This document shows positions 24,690 through 33,161 of a stretch of DNA of 64,000 nucleotides, piece by piece. Both the position numbers and the translations under genes were made by a program. Origin of the DNA: an uncultured Muribaculaceae bacterium (GTDB taxonomy: Bacteria > Bacteroidota > Bacteroidia > Bacteroidales > Muribaculaceae). The notes beneath the pieces were generated by a model. That model was not told the DNA's origin and did not search any database. It was given only the letters and a program-made list of their open reading frames with translations. Each line of letters opens with the position of its first letter. The stretch's first letter is position 1. The stretch spans positions 1 through 64,000 of the forward strand of contig CAJTKG010000007.1 of the NCBI GenBank assembly GCA_910576935.1. Direction: 5' to 3'.

Positions 24690-25994
24690 ATGGCAACGCT
24701 CAACCATATATTACTGCAATCGACAACAAGCCTGACGCTGCTTGCCGGCGTAGGTATCTTCCTGCTGATAACATTACTTTTAGTAATAATACTTCTTATA
24801 GCAAAAAAATATCTCGTCAACACGGGCAACGTCACTATAACCATCAACAATGACAAGAATGTCGAGGCCACTTCGGGCAAATCGCTTCTGTCGACAATGG
24901 CCGACAACAACATATTCCTGCCTTCGGCCTGCGGCGGCAAGGGCAGTTGCGGCCAATGCAAGGTCAAAGTCGTCGAAGGCGGCGGCGAGATATTGCCGAC
25001 CGAGACCGTCCACTTCACCCGCAAGGAAATCAAAGAAGGCTGGCGTCTCGGCTGTCAGCTCAAGGTCAAAGGCGATCTCAAGATTGACGTGCCGGCATCG
25101 GTGCTTGACGTCAAGGAATGGGAATGCGAGGTTATCTCGAACCGCAATGTCGCCACGTTCATCAAAGAGTTTATCGTCAAGCTTCCCGAAGGCGAGCATA
25201 TGAATTTCATTCCCGGCTCATACGCCCAGATCAAGATACCGCCGTTCACCATGGACTATGACCGTGACATCGACAAGGATCTCATCGGCCCCGAGTATCT
25301 GCCGTCATGGGAGAAGTTCGGTCTGTTCTCGCTCAAATGCAAAAACGAGGACACTACAATCAGAGCCTACTCAATGGCCAACTATCCGGCCGAAGGTGAC
25401 CGCATCATGCTCACCGTTCGCATTGCCACACCACCGTTCAAACCAAAACCCGAAGTAGGCTTCATGGACGTCAATCCCGGTATAGCGTCGAGTTATATAT
25501 TCACGCTCAAACCGGGCGACAAGGTGCTTATGAGCGGCCCTTACGGCGATTTCCACCCGATATTCGACTCAAAAGCCGAGATGATGTGGATAGGCGGCGG
25601 CGCCGGCATGGCACCACTGCGCTCGCAGATCATGCACATGACAAAGACACTCCATTGCACAGACCGTGTAATGAACTATTTCTACGGTGCCCGTGCACTC
25701 AACGAGGTCTTCTATCTCGACGACTTCCTCGCTCTCGAAAAAGAATTTCCCAACTTCAAGTTCCATCTCGCTCTCGACCGTCCCGATCCCGTCGCCGACG
25801 AGATTGGCGTAGCATATACTCCGGGCTTCGTACATCAGGTAATCTATGACACATATCTTAAGGATCATCCCGATCCCGAAGATATCGAATACTACATGTG
25901 CGGCCCCGGTCCGATGAGCAATGCGGTCAACAAAATGCTCTATGGCCTGGGCGTAGAGCCTTCATCAATACACTACGATAACTTCGGGGGCTGA
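24690..25994 (+). CDS. nqrF: Na+-translocating NADH-quinone reductase subunit F
   Basis: 434 residues. One N-terminal helix (about 15-38), then a 2Fe-2S ferredoxin domain with Cys81, Cys87, Cys90 and Cys122 (ACGGKGSCGQC and GCQLKV). A ferredoxin-reductase domain follows, binding FAD (RAYSMANYP) and NADH (GGGAGMAPLRSQ, YYMCGPGPM). It is the NADH-oxidising entry point of the complex. The operon ends just after it at a strong terminator. Confidence 0.96.
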   Translation: MATLNHILLQSTTSLTLLAGVGIFLLITLLLVIILLIAKKYLVNTGNVTITINNDKNVEATSGKSLLSTMADNNIFLPSACGGKGSCGQCKVKVVEGGGEILPTETVHFTRKEIKEGWRLGCQLKVKGDLKIDVPASVLDVKEWECEVISNRNVATFIKEFIVKLPEGEHMNFIPGSYAQIKIPPFTMDYDRDIDKDLIGPEYLPSWEKFGLFSLKCKNEDTTIRAYSMANYPAEGDRIMLTVRIATPPFKPKPEVGFMDVNPGIASSYIFTLKPGDKVLMSGPYGDFHPIFDSKAEMMWIGGGAGMAPLRSQIMHMTKTLHCTDRVMNYFYGARALNEVFYLDDFLALEKEFPNFKFHLALDRPDPVADEIGVAYTPGFVHQVIYDTYLKDHPDPEDIEYYMCGPGPMSNAVNKMLYGLGVEPSSIHYDNFGG

Positions 25995-26017
25995 AACGCT
26001 CTATATAAAACACATCT

Positions 26018-26051
26018 ACGGCGGCTGCAAATTTGCGGCCGCCGTTTTTTT
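26018..26051 (+). terminator. nqr operon terminator
   Basis: ACGGCGGCTGCAAA (26018-26031) pairs with TTTGCGGCCGCCGT (26032-26045) with one mismatch, followed by a T-run to 26051. Confidence 0.9.
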
Positions 26052-26084
26052 CATCACAGGCAGCTATTATTTACACAAAAAGAT

Positions 26085-26092
26085 TAATTTTG
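26085..26092 (+). promoter_or_regulatory. -7 box TAATTTTG for the channel-fbp transcript
   Basis: TAATTTTG fits TAnnTTTG and lies 22 bp before the ATG at 26115, just past the nqr terminator. No clear TTTG is found 19-20 bp upstream. It probably drives both the channel gene and fbp. Confidence 0.55.
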
Positions 26093-26114
26093 TAAAAATT
26101 TGAAACCAACAGCC

Positions 26115-28478
26115 ATGAAGCGGAAAAACAATAAAAGACGATATTTTTACAACGAATGGGTGCCTAAATACTGGAGTGGCAGCCGATATGAGCTTACACT
26201 CAACCAACTGATGAGTAGAAGTCTCAAACGCCAGTTTGCCTTTTTTCTTGGAATCACACTTATCATCTTTCTGCTCATGTGGCTCATAGGCCTCGGCGTC
26301 AACTGCATCTATTGCCGGGCCGGAAGCGAAACAAAATGGAATTTCTACACCACATTTGTGCAACTGACAAATCCCAACTCGCTTGAAGACGGCCATTTTG
26401 CCGACTGGATATTTGGAATAGCCGTGACGCTTTTCGGCCTTTTTATCGTCAACGGCATCGTCGTCACGGTGCTTGTCAACTGGCTCAGCAATCGCCGGAG
26501 CGAGTATGAAAACGGACAGGCGCGCTACAGTATCTTCAAAAAATCAAAATTCGCCGTCATCATCGGCGGACATCCTGTAGCAGCAAGCCTTATAAAGGAA
26601 ATGAATGACCTCCGCAAATACGACTACATACTGATTCAGACCAAACGCGACCCCGAAGAACTCCGCCGCGATCTGTTGTCGGTTCTCGACAATCCTGAAG
26701 ATCTCGAACCTATAATCATTTACTTCGGCGAACGTACGTCAAAGGAAAATCTTAAGGAACTGAATCTCGAGTCAGCCAAAGAAATCTTCATTATCGGAGA
26801 ATCGAGAAAAATCGACGGCACAAGCCACGATGCCATCAATCTCAAATCGCTTAACATTGTGGCCGAGATAGTCGGTGACAGCAAACTCGAAATCACACCT
26901 CTGTCAGCTCCAAAAGACAAAGCAGAAAACACCGAAAGCCAAGATAATATCACGTCACCGACGGTAAAAGACATCAAGGTTAACCGTCCGATACCCTGCA
27001 ACGTCATGTTTGACCACCAGTCGACATTCACAGCCTTCCAGTTTACCGACGTAGAACTCAAAGACAAGGGCAAACTGCAGTTCATGCCGTTCAACATCTA
27101 TGAGATCTGGGCGCAGCAGGTCATCGTCGCTCAAAGCAACAGATATATACCGCTCGACGGTAATGACGGTATACGCTACGACTCACCCGAGCGTGTACAT
27201 CTGATTATCGTCGGCATGTCGCGCGAAGGCGTCTCCTTGGCTGTCGAGGCTGCCCACGCCTGTCATTTTCCCAACTTCCTGAACAAAAGCCTCGGACATC
27301 CGCGTACACTGATAACTTTTATCGACCTTAATGCCGATCGCGAGATGAACTACTTCAAGGGTCGCTTCAACTCGCTCTTCGAGTTGTCGCGCAGCCGTTA
27401 CGTCGACGCCGCGGCCCACACAGTCACATATGACTGTCCGCCACATATAGACCAAACCAAAGGAGATGCCAAACGTGCGCCCGAAGCATGGATAGAGCCG
27501 TGGAAAACCGACCCGTCTTCTCCGTTCAACCAAAAATATCCTTTCGATATACTCGGTGACAACTTCGTTGACGTCGACTGGGAATTTATCAAAGGCGACA
27601 TCGCCGATCCGGCAATAAGAAAATATCTCGTCTCCGCAGCCGATGACGAAAAATACAAGACGTCGATCGCAATCTGCATACCCGATGACGCGGCTGCCGC
27701 ATCTGCCGCACTCTATATGCCCGAAGCCGTCTATTCAAAGTGCCTTCAGATACTGGTATATCAGAGTTCGACCGGCGCCCTTATAACAGACCTCTCCGAC
27801 GGTGTCACAATCGAAAATAAAAACAAATATCGACGATATGACAACTTGCGCCCGTTCGGCATGCTGAAAAGCTGTAGAATATTGCAACATCTCGACATGA
27901 CGACACCGTCGATGATCAATTACATCTATAACGATGAGAAAGGAGTTAAAAAGCTACTCACGGTCGACAAAGACAACACCCCCTCGGAAACGGCTGTCGA
28001 CGCCCTCATCGACCTTAGACTCAGCTGGGAGCAAATCAAAAACAGCAATGGCAAAAGCCGTATCTCCAAGATATGGTCATCACTGTATTCAGCAAATTCG
28101 ATACCCTTCAAACTGCGTTCGGTCGGCATAAGCTCCTTGTCTGAAATCAGAGATTTAAGCGAAGAAGAAATCAAACAGCTCTCCCTGACCGAGCACAACA
28201 GATGGAACGTAGAAGAGCTGCTGATTGGATTCAGACCCGTTCTGCCTTGTGACTTAGACACTAAAACAACCAAAGCATTGTTGAAGACAAAACATATACA
28301 CATGAATATCCAATCGAATGAGCGACTGCGTGAATTTGACGCTGACAATTCTTGGGAAAACGACAGAAAAATAGTCAAGAATATACCGAATATAGTCAAA
28401 GCCGCAGACATTATTAAAAGCGGCAGACTGAGTTGGCCCGACAATCTCAGCAAATATGTCTCTACATGTGAAAAATAA
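26115..28478 (+). CDS. CASTOR/POLLUX-like ion channel with RCK domains and C-terminal RyR domain
   Basis: 787 residues from ATG 26115; an in-frame TTG at 26100 is less likely. After a basic N-terminus come TM1 (about 42-62), a pore-like loop FVQLTNPNSLEDGHFADW (81-98), TM2 (100-122) and a basic stop. A first Rossmann-like RCK/TrkA-N domain follows (KFAVIIGGHPVAASLI, 145 on), then a second (VHLIIVGMSREGVSLAVEAA, about 355 on). The last 100 residues (LTEHNRWNVEELLIGFR, with IPNIV near 755) resemble the RyR domain (HNRW-x-E, GFR, D-x-IP), a module known in ryanodine receptors and also in bacteria. The layout suggests a ligand-gated K+ or cation channel of the inner membrane. It is 8 bp from fbp. 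Ion and ligand are unknown; an acidic DPG-type CASTOR filter is not clear here. Confidence 0.7.
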   Translation: MKRKNNKRRYFYNEWVPKYWSGSRYELTLNQLMSRSLKRQFAFFLGITLIIFLLMWLIGLGVNCIYCRAGSETKWNFYTTFVQLTNPNSLEDGHFADWIFGIAVTLFGLFIVNGIVVTVLVNWLSNRRSEYENGQARYSIFKKSKFAVIIGGHPVAASLIKEMNDLRKYDYILIQTKRDPEELRRDLLSVLDNPEDLEPIIIYFGERTSKENLKELNLESAKEIFIIGESRKIDGTSHDAINLKSLNIVAEIVGDSKLEITPLSAPKDKAENTESQDNITSPTVKDIKVNRPIPCNVMFDHQSTFTAFQFTDVELKDKGKLQFMPFNIYEIWAQQVIVAQSNRYIPLDGNDGIRYDSPERVHLIIVGMSREGVSLAVEAAHACHFPNFLNKSLGHPRTLITFIDLNADREMNYFKGRFNSLFELSRSRYVDAAAHTVTYDCPPHIDQTKGDAKRAPEAWIEPWKTDPSSPFNQKYPFDILGDNFVDVDWEFIKGDIADPAIRKYLVSAADDEKYKTSIAICIPDDAAAASAALYMPEAVYSKCLQILVYQSSTGALITDLSDGVTIENKNKYRRYDNLRPFGMLKSCRILQHLDMTTPSMINYIYNDEKGVKKLLTVDKDNTPSETAVDALIDLRLSWEQIKNSNGKSRISKIWSSLYSANSIPFKLRSVGISSLSEIRDLSEEEIKQLSLTEHNRWNVEELLIGFRPVLPCDLDTKTTKALLKTKHIHMNIQSNERLREFDADNSWENDRKIVKNIPNIVKAADIIKSGRLSWPDNLSKYVSTCEK

Positions 28479-28486
28479 AGACTAAA

Positions 28487-30478
28487 ATGGACCGTCACAT
28501 ACATTACTCTACCACCGAACTTAAAGCTGACCTGAAATATCTCGAACTGCTGTCGCGGTCATTTCCCACGATTGCATCGGCAAGCACGGAAATTATAAAT
28601 CTCGAGGCTATTCTAAACCTGCCCAAAGGAACCGAGCACTTCCTCACCGATATCCACGGTGAATATGAAGCATTCCAGCATGTACTCAAAAACGCATCGG
28701 GCACAGTAAAGCGCAAGGTCAACGAAATATTCGGCGCCACACTCCGCGAAGCCGAAAAGAAAGACCTGTGCACTCTCATCTATTACCCGCGCGAGAAGCT
28801 GAAGCTAGTCAAACAACATGAAACCGATATCTGCGAGTGGTATGAGATCATGCTCAACCGCCTTGTCAAAGTCTGCCAGAGCGTTTCGTCGAAATATACC
28901 CGCTCTAAGGTCAACAAAGCCCTGCCTAAAGATTTCAGCTACATAATACAGGAGCTTCTTCACGAAACCGAGGCCGACCCCAACAAACAGGATTATTTCA
29001 AGCAGATTATATCGACCATCATATCCACGCGGCGCGCCGACGACTTTATCGTAGCCATGTGCGAGCTGATACAACGGCTCGCCATCGACCGACTCCATGT
29101 CATCGGAGACATCTATGACCGCGGCCCGGGAGCCCATATAATCATGGACACTATCTGTGCTTACCATGATTTCGACATCCAATGGGGCAACCACGACATA
29201 CTCTGGATGGGGGCCTACGCCGGCAACGACGCTTCGATTGCAAACACTGTCAGAATAGCGTTGCGCTACGGCAACGTTGAGACTCTCGAAGAAGGCTATG
29301 CAATCAATCTGCTGCCGTTGGCGACATTTGCCATGGAGACCTACAAAGATGTCAAACCCGAAATTTACAAGCCGCGCATCAAAGACCCCGAACGCATGTA
29401 CTCTGAATATGAGAAGGCTATCATGGCCGGCATGCACAAAGCCATTGCGATCATACAATGGAAGCTTGAGGGACAGATTATCGAGCGACATCCCGATTTC
29501 AGGATGGATGACCGTCTGCTGCTGAACAGAATCGATTATGCCCGCGGCACGATCAAACTCGACGGCATCGAATATAAACTTAAAGACTCTGATTTCCCCA
29601 CTGTCGACCCTCAGAATCCCTACCGTCTGACCGAAGCAGAGAGCCAGATAGTAGGACTGCTGCATAACTCTTTTGTCAACAGCGAACGCCTCGGACGGCA
29701 CATCGAGTGCCTTCTCAGTCACGGCTCGCTTTATCTGTCATGCAACAACAATCTGATGTTTCACGCATCGATACCGATGAACGCCGACGCCACATTCAAA
29801 GACGTCACGGTCGACGGTGAGTTTTTCAGCGGCAAACGGCTTCTCGACCGCCTTGACACCCTTGTTCAGCTTGCCTGTCGCGGCGGTGACGAGCCCGAGC
29901 GCAATTATGCCATTGATTATATGTGGTATCTTTGGTGTGGTCCAGACTCTCCCCTTTTCGACAAGAGCAAAATGACAACTTTCGAACGCTATCTCATAGA
30001 CGACTCCAAGACACACACCGAGCCCCGCGGCAATTATTATACCCTTGCCGACAACACCGAAGTCTGCGACAAGATCCTTGCCGAGTTCGGTCTGCCGGCC
30101 GAAGGCTCTCATATCATCAACGGCCATGTGCCGGTGCGTACTCTCAAAGGCGAAAATCCTGTCAAAGCCGGCGGAAAACGACTCGTAATCGACGGTGGTT
30201 TTTCAAAAGCCTACCAACCTCATACAGGCATAGCCGGATATACGCTCGTCTACCATTCACGCGGATTCCAGCTTGTCGAACACGAGCCTTTTGAATCTCA
30301 GGTCAAGGCAATCGAGGAAGGCCTCGATATTGTCTCGAATACCGTCGTCAGCGAACATAAATCAGACCGTATGCGAGTGCGCGACACCGATAAAGGCCGC
30401 GAACTTGCCGGCCAGATCATTGACCTCAACAAACTCCTCGCCGCATACCGCCGAGGTCTTATCAAAGAAAGAAACTGA
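28487..30478 (+). CDS. fbp: fructose-1,6-bisphosphatase class III
   Basis: 663 residues, the usual length of the class III (Firmicutes/Bacteroidota) enzyme. It is unrelated to class I Fbp and is built on a calcineurin-type metallophosphatase core: LTDIHGEYEAF, VIGDIYDRGPG and QWGNHDILWMGA hold the two-metal site. NGHVPVRTLKGENP and VIDGGFSKAY follow in the C-terminal half. It converts fructose-1,6-bisphosphate to fructose-6-phosphate in gluconeogenesis. It is cotranscribed with the channel gene, whose stop is 8 bp upstream. Confidence 0.95.
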   Translation: MDRHIHYSTTELKADLKYLELLSRSFPTIASASTEIINLEAILNLPKGTEHFLTDIHGEYEAFQHVLKNASGTVKRKVNEIFGATLREAEKKDLCTLIYYPREKLKLVKQHETDICEWYEIMLNRLVKVCQSVSSKYTRSKVNKALPKDFSYIIQELLHETEADPNKQDYFKQIISTIISTRRADDFIVAMCELIQRLAIDRLHVIGDIYDRGPGAHIIMDTICAYHDFDIQWGNHDILWMGAYAGNDASIANTVRIALRYGNVETLEEGYAINLLPLATFAMETYKDVKPEIYKPRIKDPERMYSEYEKAIMAGMHKAIAIIQWKLEGQIIERHPDFRMDDRLLLNRIDYARGTIKLDGIEYKLKDSDFPTVDPQNPYRLTEAESQIVGLLHNSFVNSERLGRHIECLLSHGSLYLSCNNNLMFHASIPMNADATFKDVTVDGEFFSGKRLLDRLDTLVQLACRGGDEPERNYAIDYMWYLWCGPDSPLFDKSKMTTFERYLIDDSKTHTEPRGNYYTLADNTEVCDKILAEFGLPAEGSHIINGHVPVRTLKGENPVKAGGKRLVIDGGFSKAYQPHTGIAGYTLVYHSRGFQLVEHEPFESQVKAIEEGLDIVSNTVVSEHKSDRMRVRDTDKGRELAGQIIDLNKLLAAYRRGLIKERN

Positions 30479-30491
30479 ACGTTTCAAACGT
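30479..30491. promoter_or_regulatory. 13-bp palindrome ACGTTTCAAACGT, possible enhancer site
   Basis: A perfect dyad (ACGTTT, C, AAACGT) right after the fbp stop and about 80 bp upstream of the sigma-54 promoter at 30568. That is the usual distance for an activator (UAS) site of an NtrC-type regulator such as the one at 36696. Whether the regulator binds it is inference. Confidence 0.35.
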
Positions 30492-30494
30492 ACA

Positions 30495-30540
30495 AAAGTG
30501 TGCGGGTGTTCGGAATCGGACACCCGCACACTTTATTATA
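30495..30540 (+). terminator. terminator after fbp
   Basis: AAAGTGTGCGGGTGT (30495-30509) pairs perfectly with ACACCCGCACACTTT (30520-30534); downstream bases are ATTATA with a weak T-run. It insulates fbp from the export operon. Confidence 0.8.
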
Positions 30541-30567
30541 ACACTCGTACTCAATAGATTACACATT

Positions 30568-30582
30568 TGGCACGCCATTTGT
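30568..30582 (+). promoter_or_regulatory. sigma-54 (-24/-12) promoter of the export operon
   Basis: TGGCACG-CCAT-TTGT matches the sigma-54 consensus TGGCACG-N4-TTGC in 10 of 11 defined positions with exact spacing (GG at -24; G of the -12 element kept, final C to T). The expected start is near 30594, giving a 16-nt leader before the ATG at 30610. No TTTG/TAnnTTTG promoter is seen here. The operon itself encodes a sigma-54 activator (36696-38042). Confidence 0.75.
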
Positions 30583-30609
30583 CGCTATATAGGCAAAACA
30601 TCGCACCAA

Positions 30610-31857
30610 ATGGACAGAGAGATACCTAAATCACAACTGAAAAAAGCCCGTATAAAACGGCTTGCAATATACGGCGGCATTGCATTGGCAACAGTCACAG
30701 CCGGCATCATAATATCAAAACTGACGCGCACATCGGTCAGCCTCGACAAACTCACGCTCGTAAGCGTCGACCGTGGCGACGTCAACACCTCGGTCACGGG
30801 TTACGGCAGTGTCGAGCCGGCTTTCGAGGAGATAATCAGCTCACCACTGACAACACGCATCATCGAAGTCTATCATCGCCCCGGCGACATTGTCGACGCC
30901 GGCACTCCGCTGTTATTGCTCGACCTTGAGACTGCGCGAAATGAATATAACAAACAGCTTGACCGGCTTGCGATGATGCGTCTGCAGCTCGATCAACTAC
31001 GAGCCGCCAACGCCACACGCCTCGGAGATCTTAAAATGCAAATCAAAGTCGCCGACATGAAGCTCAACCGACAGCGTGTCGAGCTTGCCAACGAACGCTA
31101 TCTCGACAGCATCGGCAGCGGAACGACCGACCGGGTACGCGAAGTCGAGTTTGCCTACAGGTCAGGGCTGCTCGAATATCAACAACTCGAACAGCAACTC
31201 GCCAACGAGACCCGCGCCGCAGAGGCCGACATCGAGCTCAAACGTCTTGAGATTGAAATCATGGACAAAGAGCTGTCTGAAGCATCGCGCACCCTCGACA
31301 TGGCCGAGATACGCGCACCGCGCCGCGCCACGGTCTCGTCGGTTGTCGACCGCATCGGCTCTCAGGTCGCACAAGGTGAGCAGGTGGCTGTAATCGCCGA
31401 CCTCGGCCACTATAAGGTCGAAGGCGAAATGGCAGACTCACACGCCGCACAGCTCCGCACCGGCAACCGTGCAACGGTCAAAGTCGGCAAAGAATATATC
31501 GAAGGGCACGTTGCTTCGGTATCACCGACGTCAAAGAACGGTTCTCTCTCTTTCACTGTCGCACTCGACTGCGACAGTGCCGCGGTGCTCCGCCCCGGGC
31601 TTAAAGCCGACATACATGTTTCGAGCGGGCTTAAAGAAGATGTCGTCAGGATTCCCAACATACGCTTCTACACCGGCCCGAGGGCCTATGACCTATATGT
31701 CGCCGACGGTGCCGGCGAACTCAAGTTGCGCCGCGTCGATCTCGGATATGCCGGGCCTGACTATATCGAAGTCTTGAACGGCCTCAATCCCGGCGACCGT
31801 ATAGTTGTCAACGATATGGGTCGTTTCGGAAATACCGCGTCTATAAAAATCAAATAA
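30610..31857 (+). CDS. HlyD/MacA-type periplasmic adaptor of an ABC exporter
   Basis: 415 residues: a basic start, one helix (LAIYGGIALATVTAGIII), a lipoyl/barrel-sandwich half (VTGYGSVEPAFEEIISSP, then YHRPGDIVDAGTPLLLLD), a long coiled coil (about 105-225, with LDQLRAANATRLGDLKMQIK) and the second lipoyl half (IRAPRRATVSSVVDRIGSQV). Beta-barrel and membrane-proximal domains end the protein. Adaptors of this kind bridge an inner-membrane MacB-type transporter and TolC. First gene of a seven-gene operon; the sigma-54 promoter lies 28 bp upstream. Confidence 0.9.
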   Translation: MDREIPKSQLKKARIKRLAIYGGIALATVTAGIIISKLTRTSVSLDKLTLVSVDRGDVNTSVTGYGSVEPAFEEIISSPLTTRIIEVYHRPGDIVDAGTPLLLLDLETARNEYNKQLDRLAMMRLQLDQLRAANATRLGDLKMQIKVADMKLNRQRVELANERYLDSIGSGTTDRVREVEFAYRSGLLEYQQLEQQLANETRAAEADIELKRLEIEIMDKELSEASRTLDMAEIRAPRRATVSSVVDRIGSQVAQGEQVAVIADLGHYKVEGEMADSHAAQLRTGNRATVKVGKEYIEGHVASVSPTSKNGSLSFTVALDCDSAAVLRPGLKADIHVSSGLKEDVVRIPNIRFYTGPRAYDLYVADGAGELKLRRVDLGYAGPDYIEVLNGLNPGDRIVVNDMGRFGNTASIKIK

Positions 31858-31883
31858 CAATCTATAAACCAATTTTTTTCATC

Positions 31884-33158
31884 ATGTTTAAAACCTACTG
31901 TAAGCAGACTTGGCAGATGATGAAGCAAAACCGCCTCTTCACAGGCATCTATGTCGTCGGCACAGCACTCGCCATAGCAACGACGACGGCATTTGCTATC
32001 ATCTACTACGTCAAAATCGCGCCGATCTATCCCGAGACCCAGCGCAACGAGACCTATTATTTCACAAAAATGAGAGATAAAAGCGACTACGGCTGGTATG
32101 AATCACGTCTGAGTCATGAATTTTTGAAAAATAAACTCTATGACGTTAAAAATGCCGATGTCACAACTGCCTGGTATGATAACTGGCAGGAATATTATGT
32201 CGACAAAGCCGATAAAAGTCGCCTGCAAGTGACAGTAAAGGCTGTAGACAACAATTGGTGGGATATGTTCAGATTCGACTTCAAGAGTGGCCGTCCGTTC
32301 GGCGCTACCGATTTCGAGAGCGGCACACACACGGCGGTCATCACCACCACTCTCGCCGACAAACTGTTCGGCAAAGAAGATGTCGAAGGCGAAAGTTTGG
32401 TGCTCAATTACATACCTTATCGCATATGCGGTGTGGTCAAACCCGGTTCGGGCGTAAATTACAATTCATTCGCCGACATATACATACCCTACACTTCTGT
32501 CGCCGGTTATGATAAAAAAGTAGGCAGCGACTACGCCGGCAACTTTATAGTCCTTTTCAAATCACAGGACGGCGACGCTCTAAAAAGCGAGATCGACGAG
32601 ATTGTGCGTATCGAAGCGTCAACCAACACCGATCATGATCTTCAGATATGGAAACAGCCCATGCCTCATGTACTTAACGTCTTTATGTATCCAAGCGATG
32701 AAGATTTCAGTTGGTGGGAAGTCATAAAAGATAAACTCATCATATTTCTGGTGCTTCTCATAGTCCCTGCGCTCAATCTCAGCGGCATGATCTCGAGCCG
32801 TATGGAAATGCGCTCTACCGAGCTCGGCGTACGCAAATCTTTCGGCGCTACCCGAGGCGTACTGCTGCGACAGGTTCTATGGGAAAATCTGCTTCTGACG
32901 ATTGTGGGCGGTGTCATCGGCCTCTGCCTAACATGGCTATTCATCAATGCCACTTCCGACTGGCTGTTCTCTATCTTCGACACTTTTCCCGAAGAAATAC
33001 CCGGCGGCATATCGATAACATCCGATATGTTCTTCGCACCGGTCGTTTTCATATTCTCATTCCTTGTCTGCGTCATACTCAACCTTCTGTCAGGGCTGAT
33101 TCCGGCATGGCGCTCGCTAAAACACCCTATCGTCTCATCACTCAAAGAAAAGCAATAA
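31884..33158 (+). CDS. FtsX/MacB-type ABC transporter permease (first)
   Basis: 424 residues. N-terminal helix (FTGIYVVGTALAIATTTAFA), a large periplasmic MacB-like domain (about 50-285), and three C-terminal helices of the FtsX domain, including MRSTELGVRKSFGATRGVLL, the coupling segment typical of FtsX/MacB permeases, and SGLIPAWRSLKHPIVSSL at the end. It lacks a fused ATPase, which is supplied by 34521-35192. It forms a probable heterodimer with the next gene, which starts 3 bp after its stop. Confidence 0.9.
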   Translation: MFKTYCKQTWQMMKQNRLFTGIYVVGTALAIATTTAFAIIYYVKIAPIYPETQRNETYYFTKMRDKSDYGWYESRLSHEFLKNKLYDVKNADVTTAWYDNWQEYYVDKADKSRLQVTVKAVDNNWWDMFRFDFKSGRPFGATDFESGTHTAVITTTLADKLFGKEDVEGESLVLNYIPYRICGVVKPGSGVNYNSFADIYIPYTSVAGYDKKVGSDYAGNFIVLFKSQDGDALKSEIDEIVRIEASTNTDHDLQIWKQPMPHVLNVFMYPSDEDFSWWEVIKDKLIIFLVLLIVPALNLSGMISSRMEMRSTELGVRKSFGATRGVLLRQVLWENLLLTIVGGVIGLCLTWLFINATSDWLFSIFDTFPEEIPGGISITSDMFFAPVVFIFSFLVCVILNLLSGLIPAWRSLKHPIVSSLKEKQ

Positions 33159-33161
33159 GCC

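Noticed and set aside
28805..29722. Open frame of about 300 codons antisense to fbp
   Set aside because: Lies fully inside the fbp coding region with no family features.
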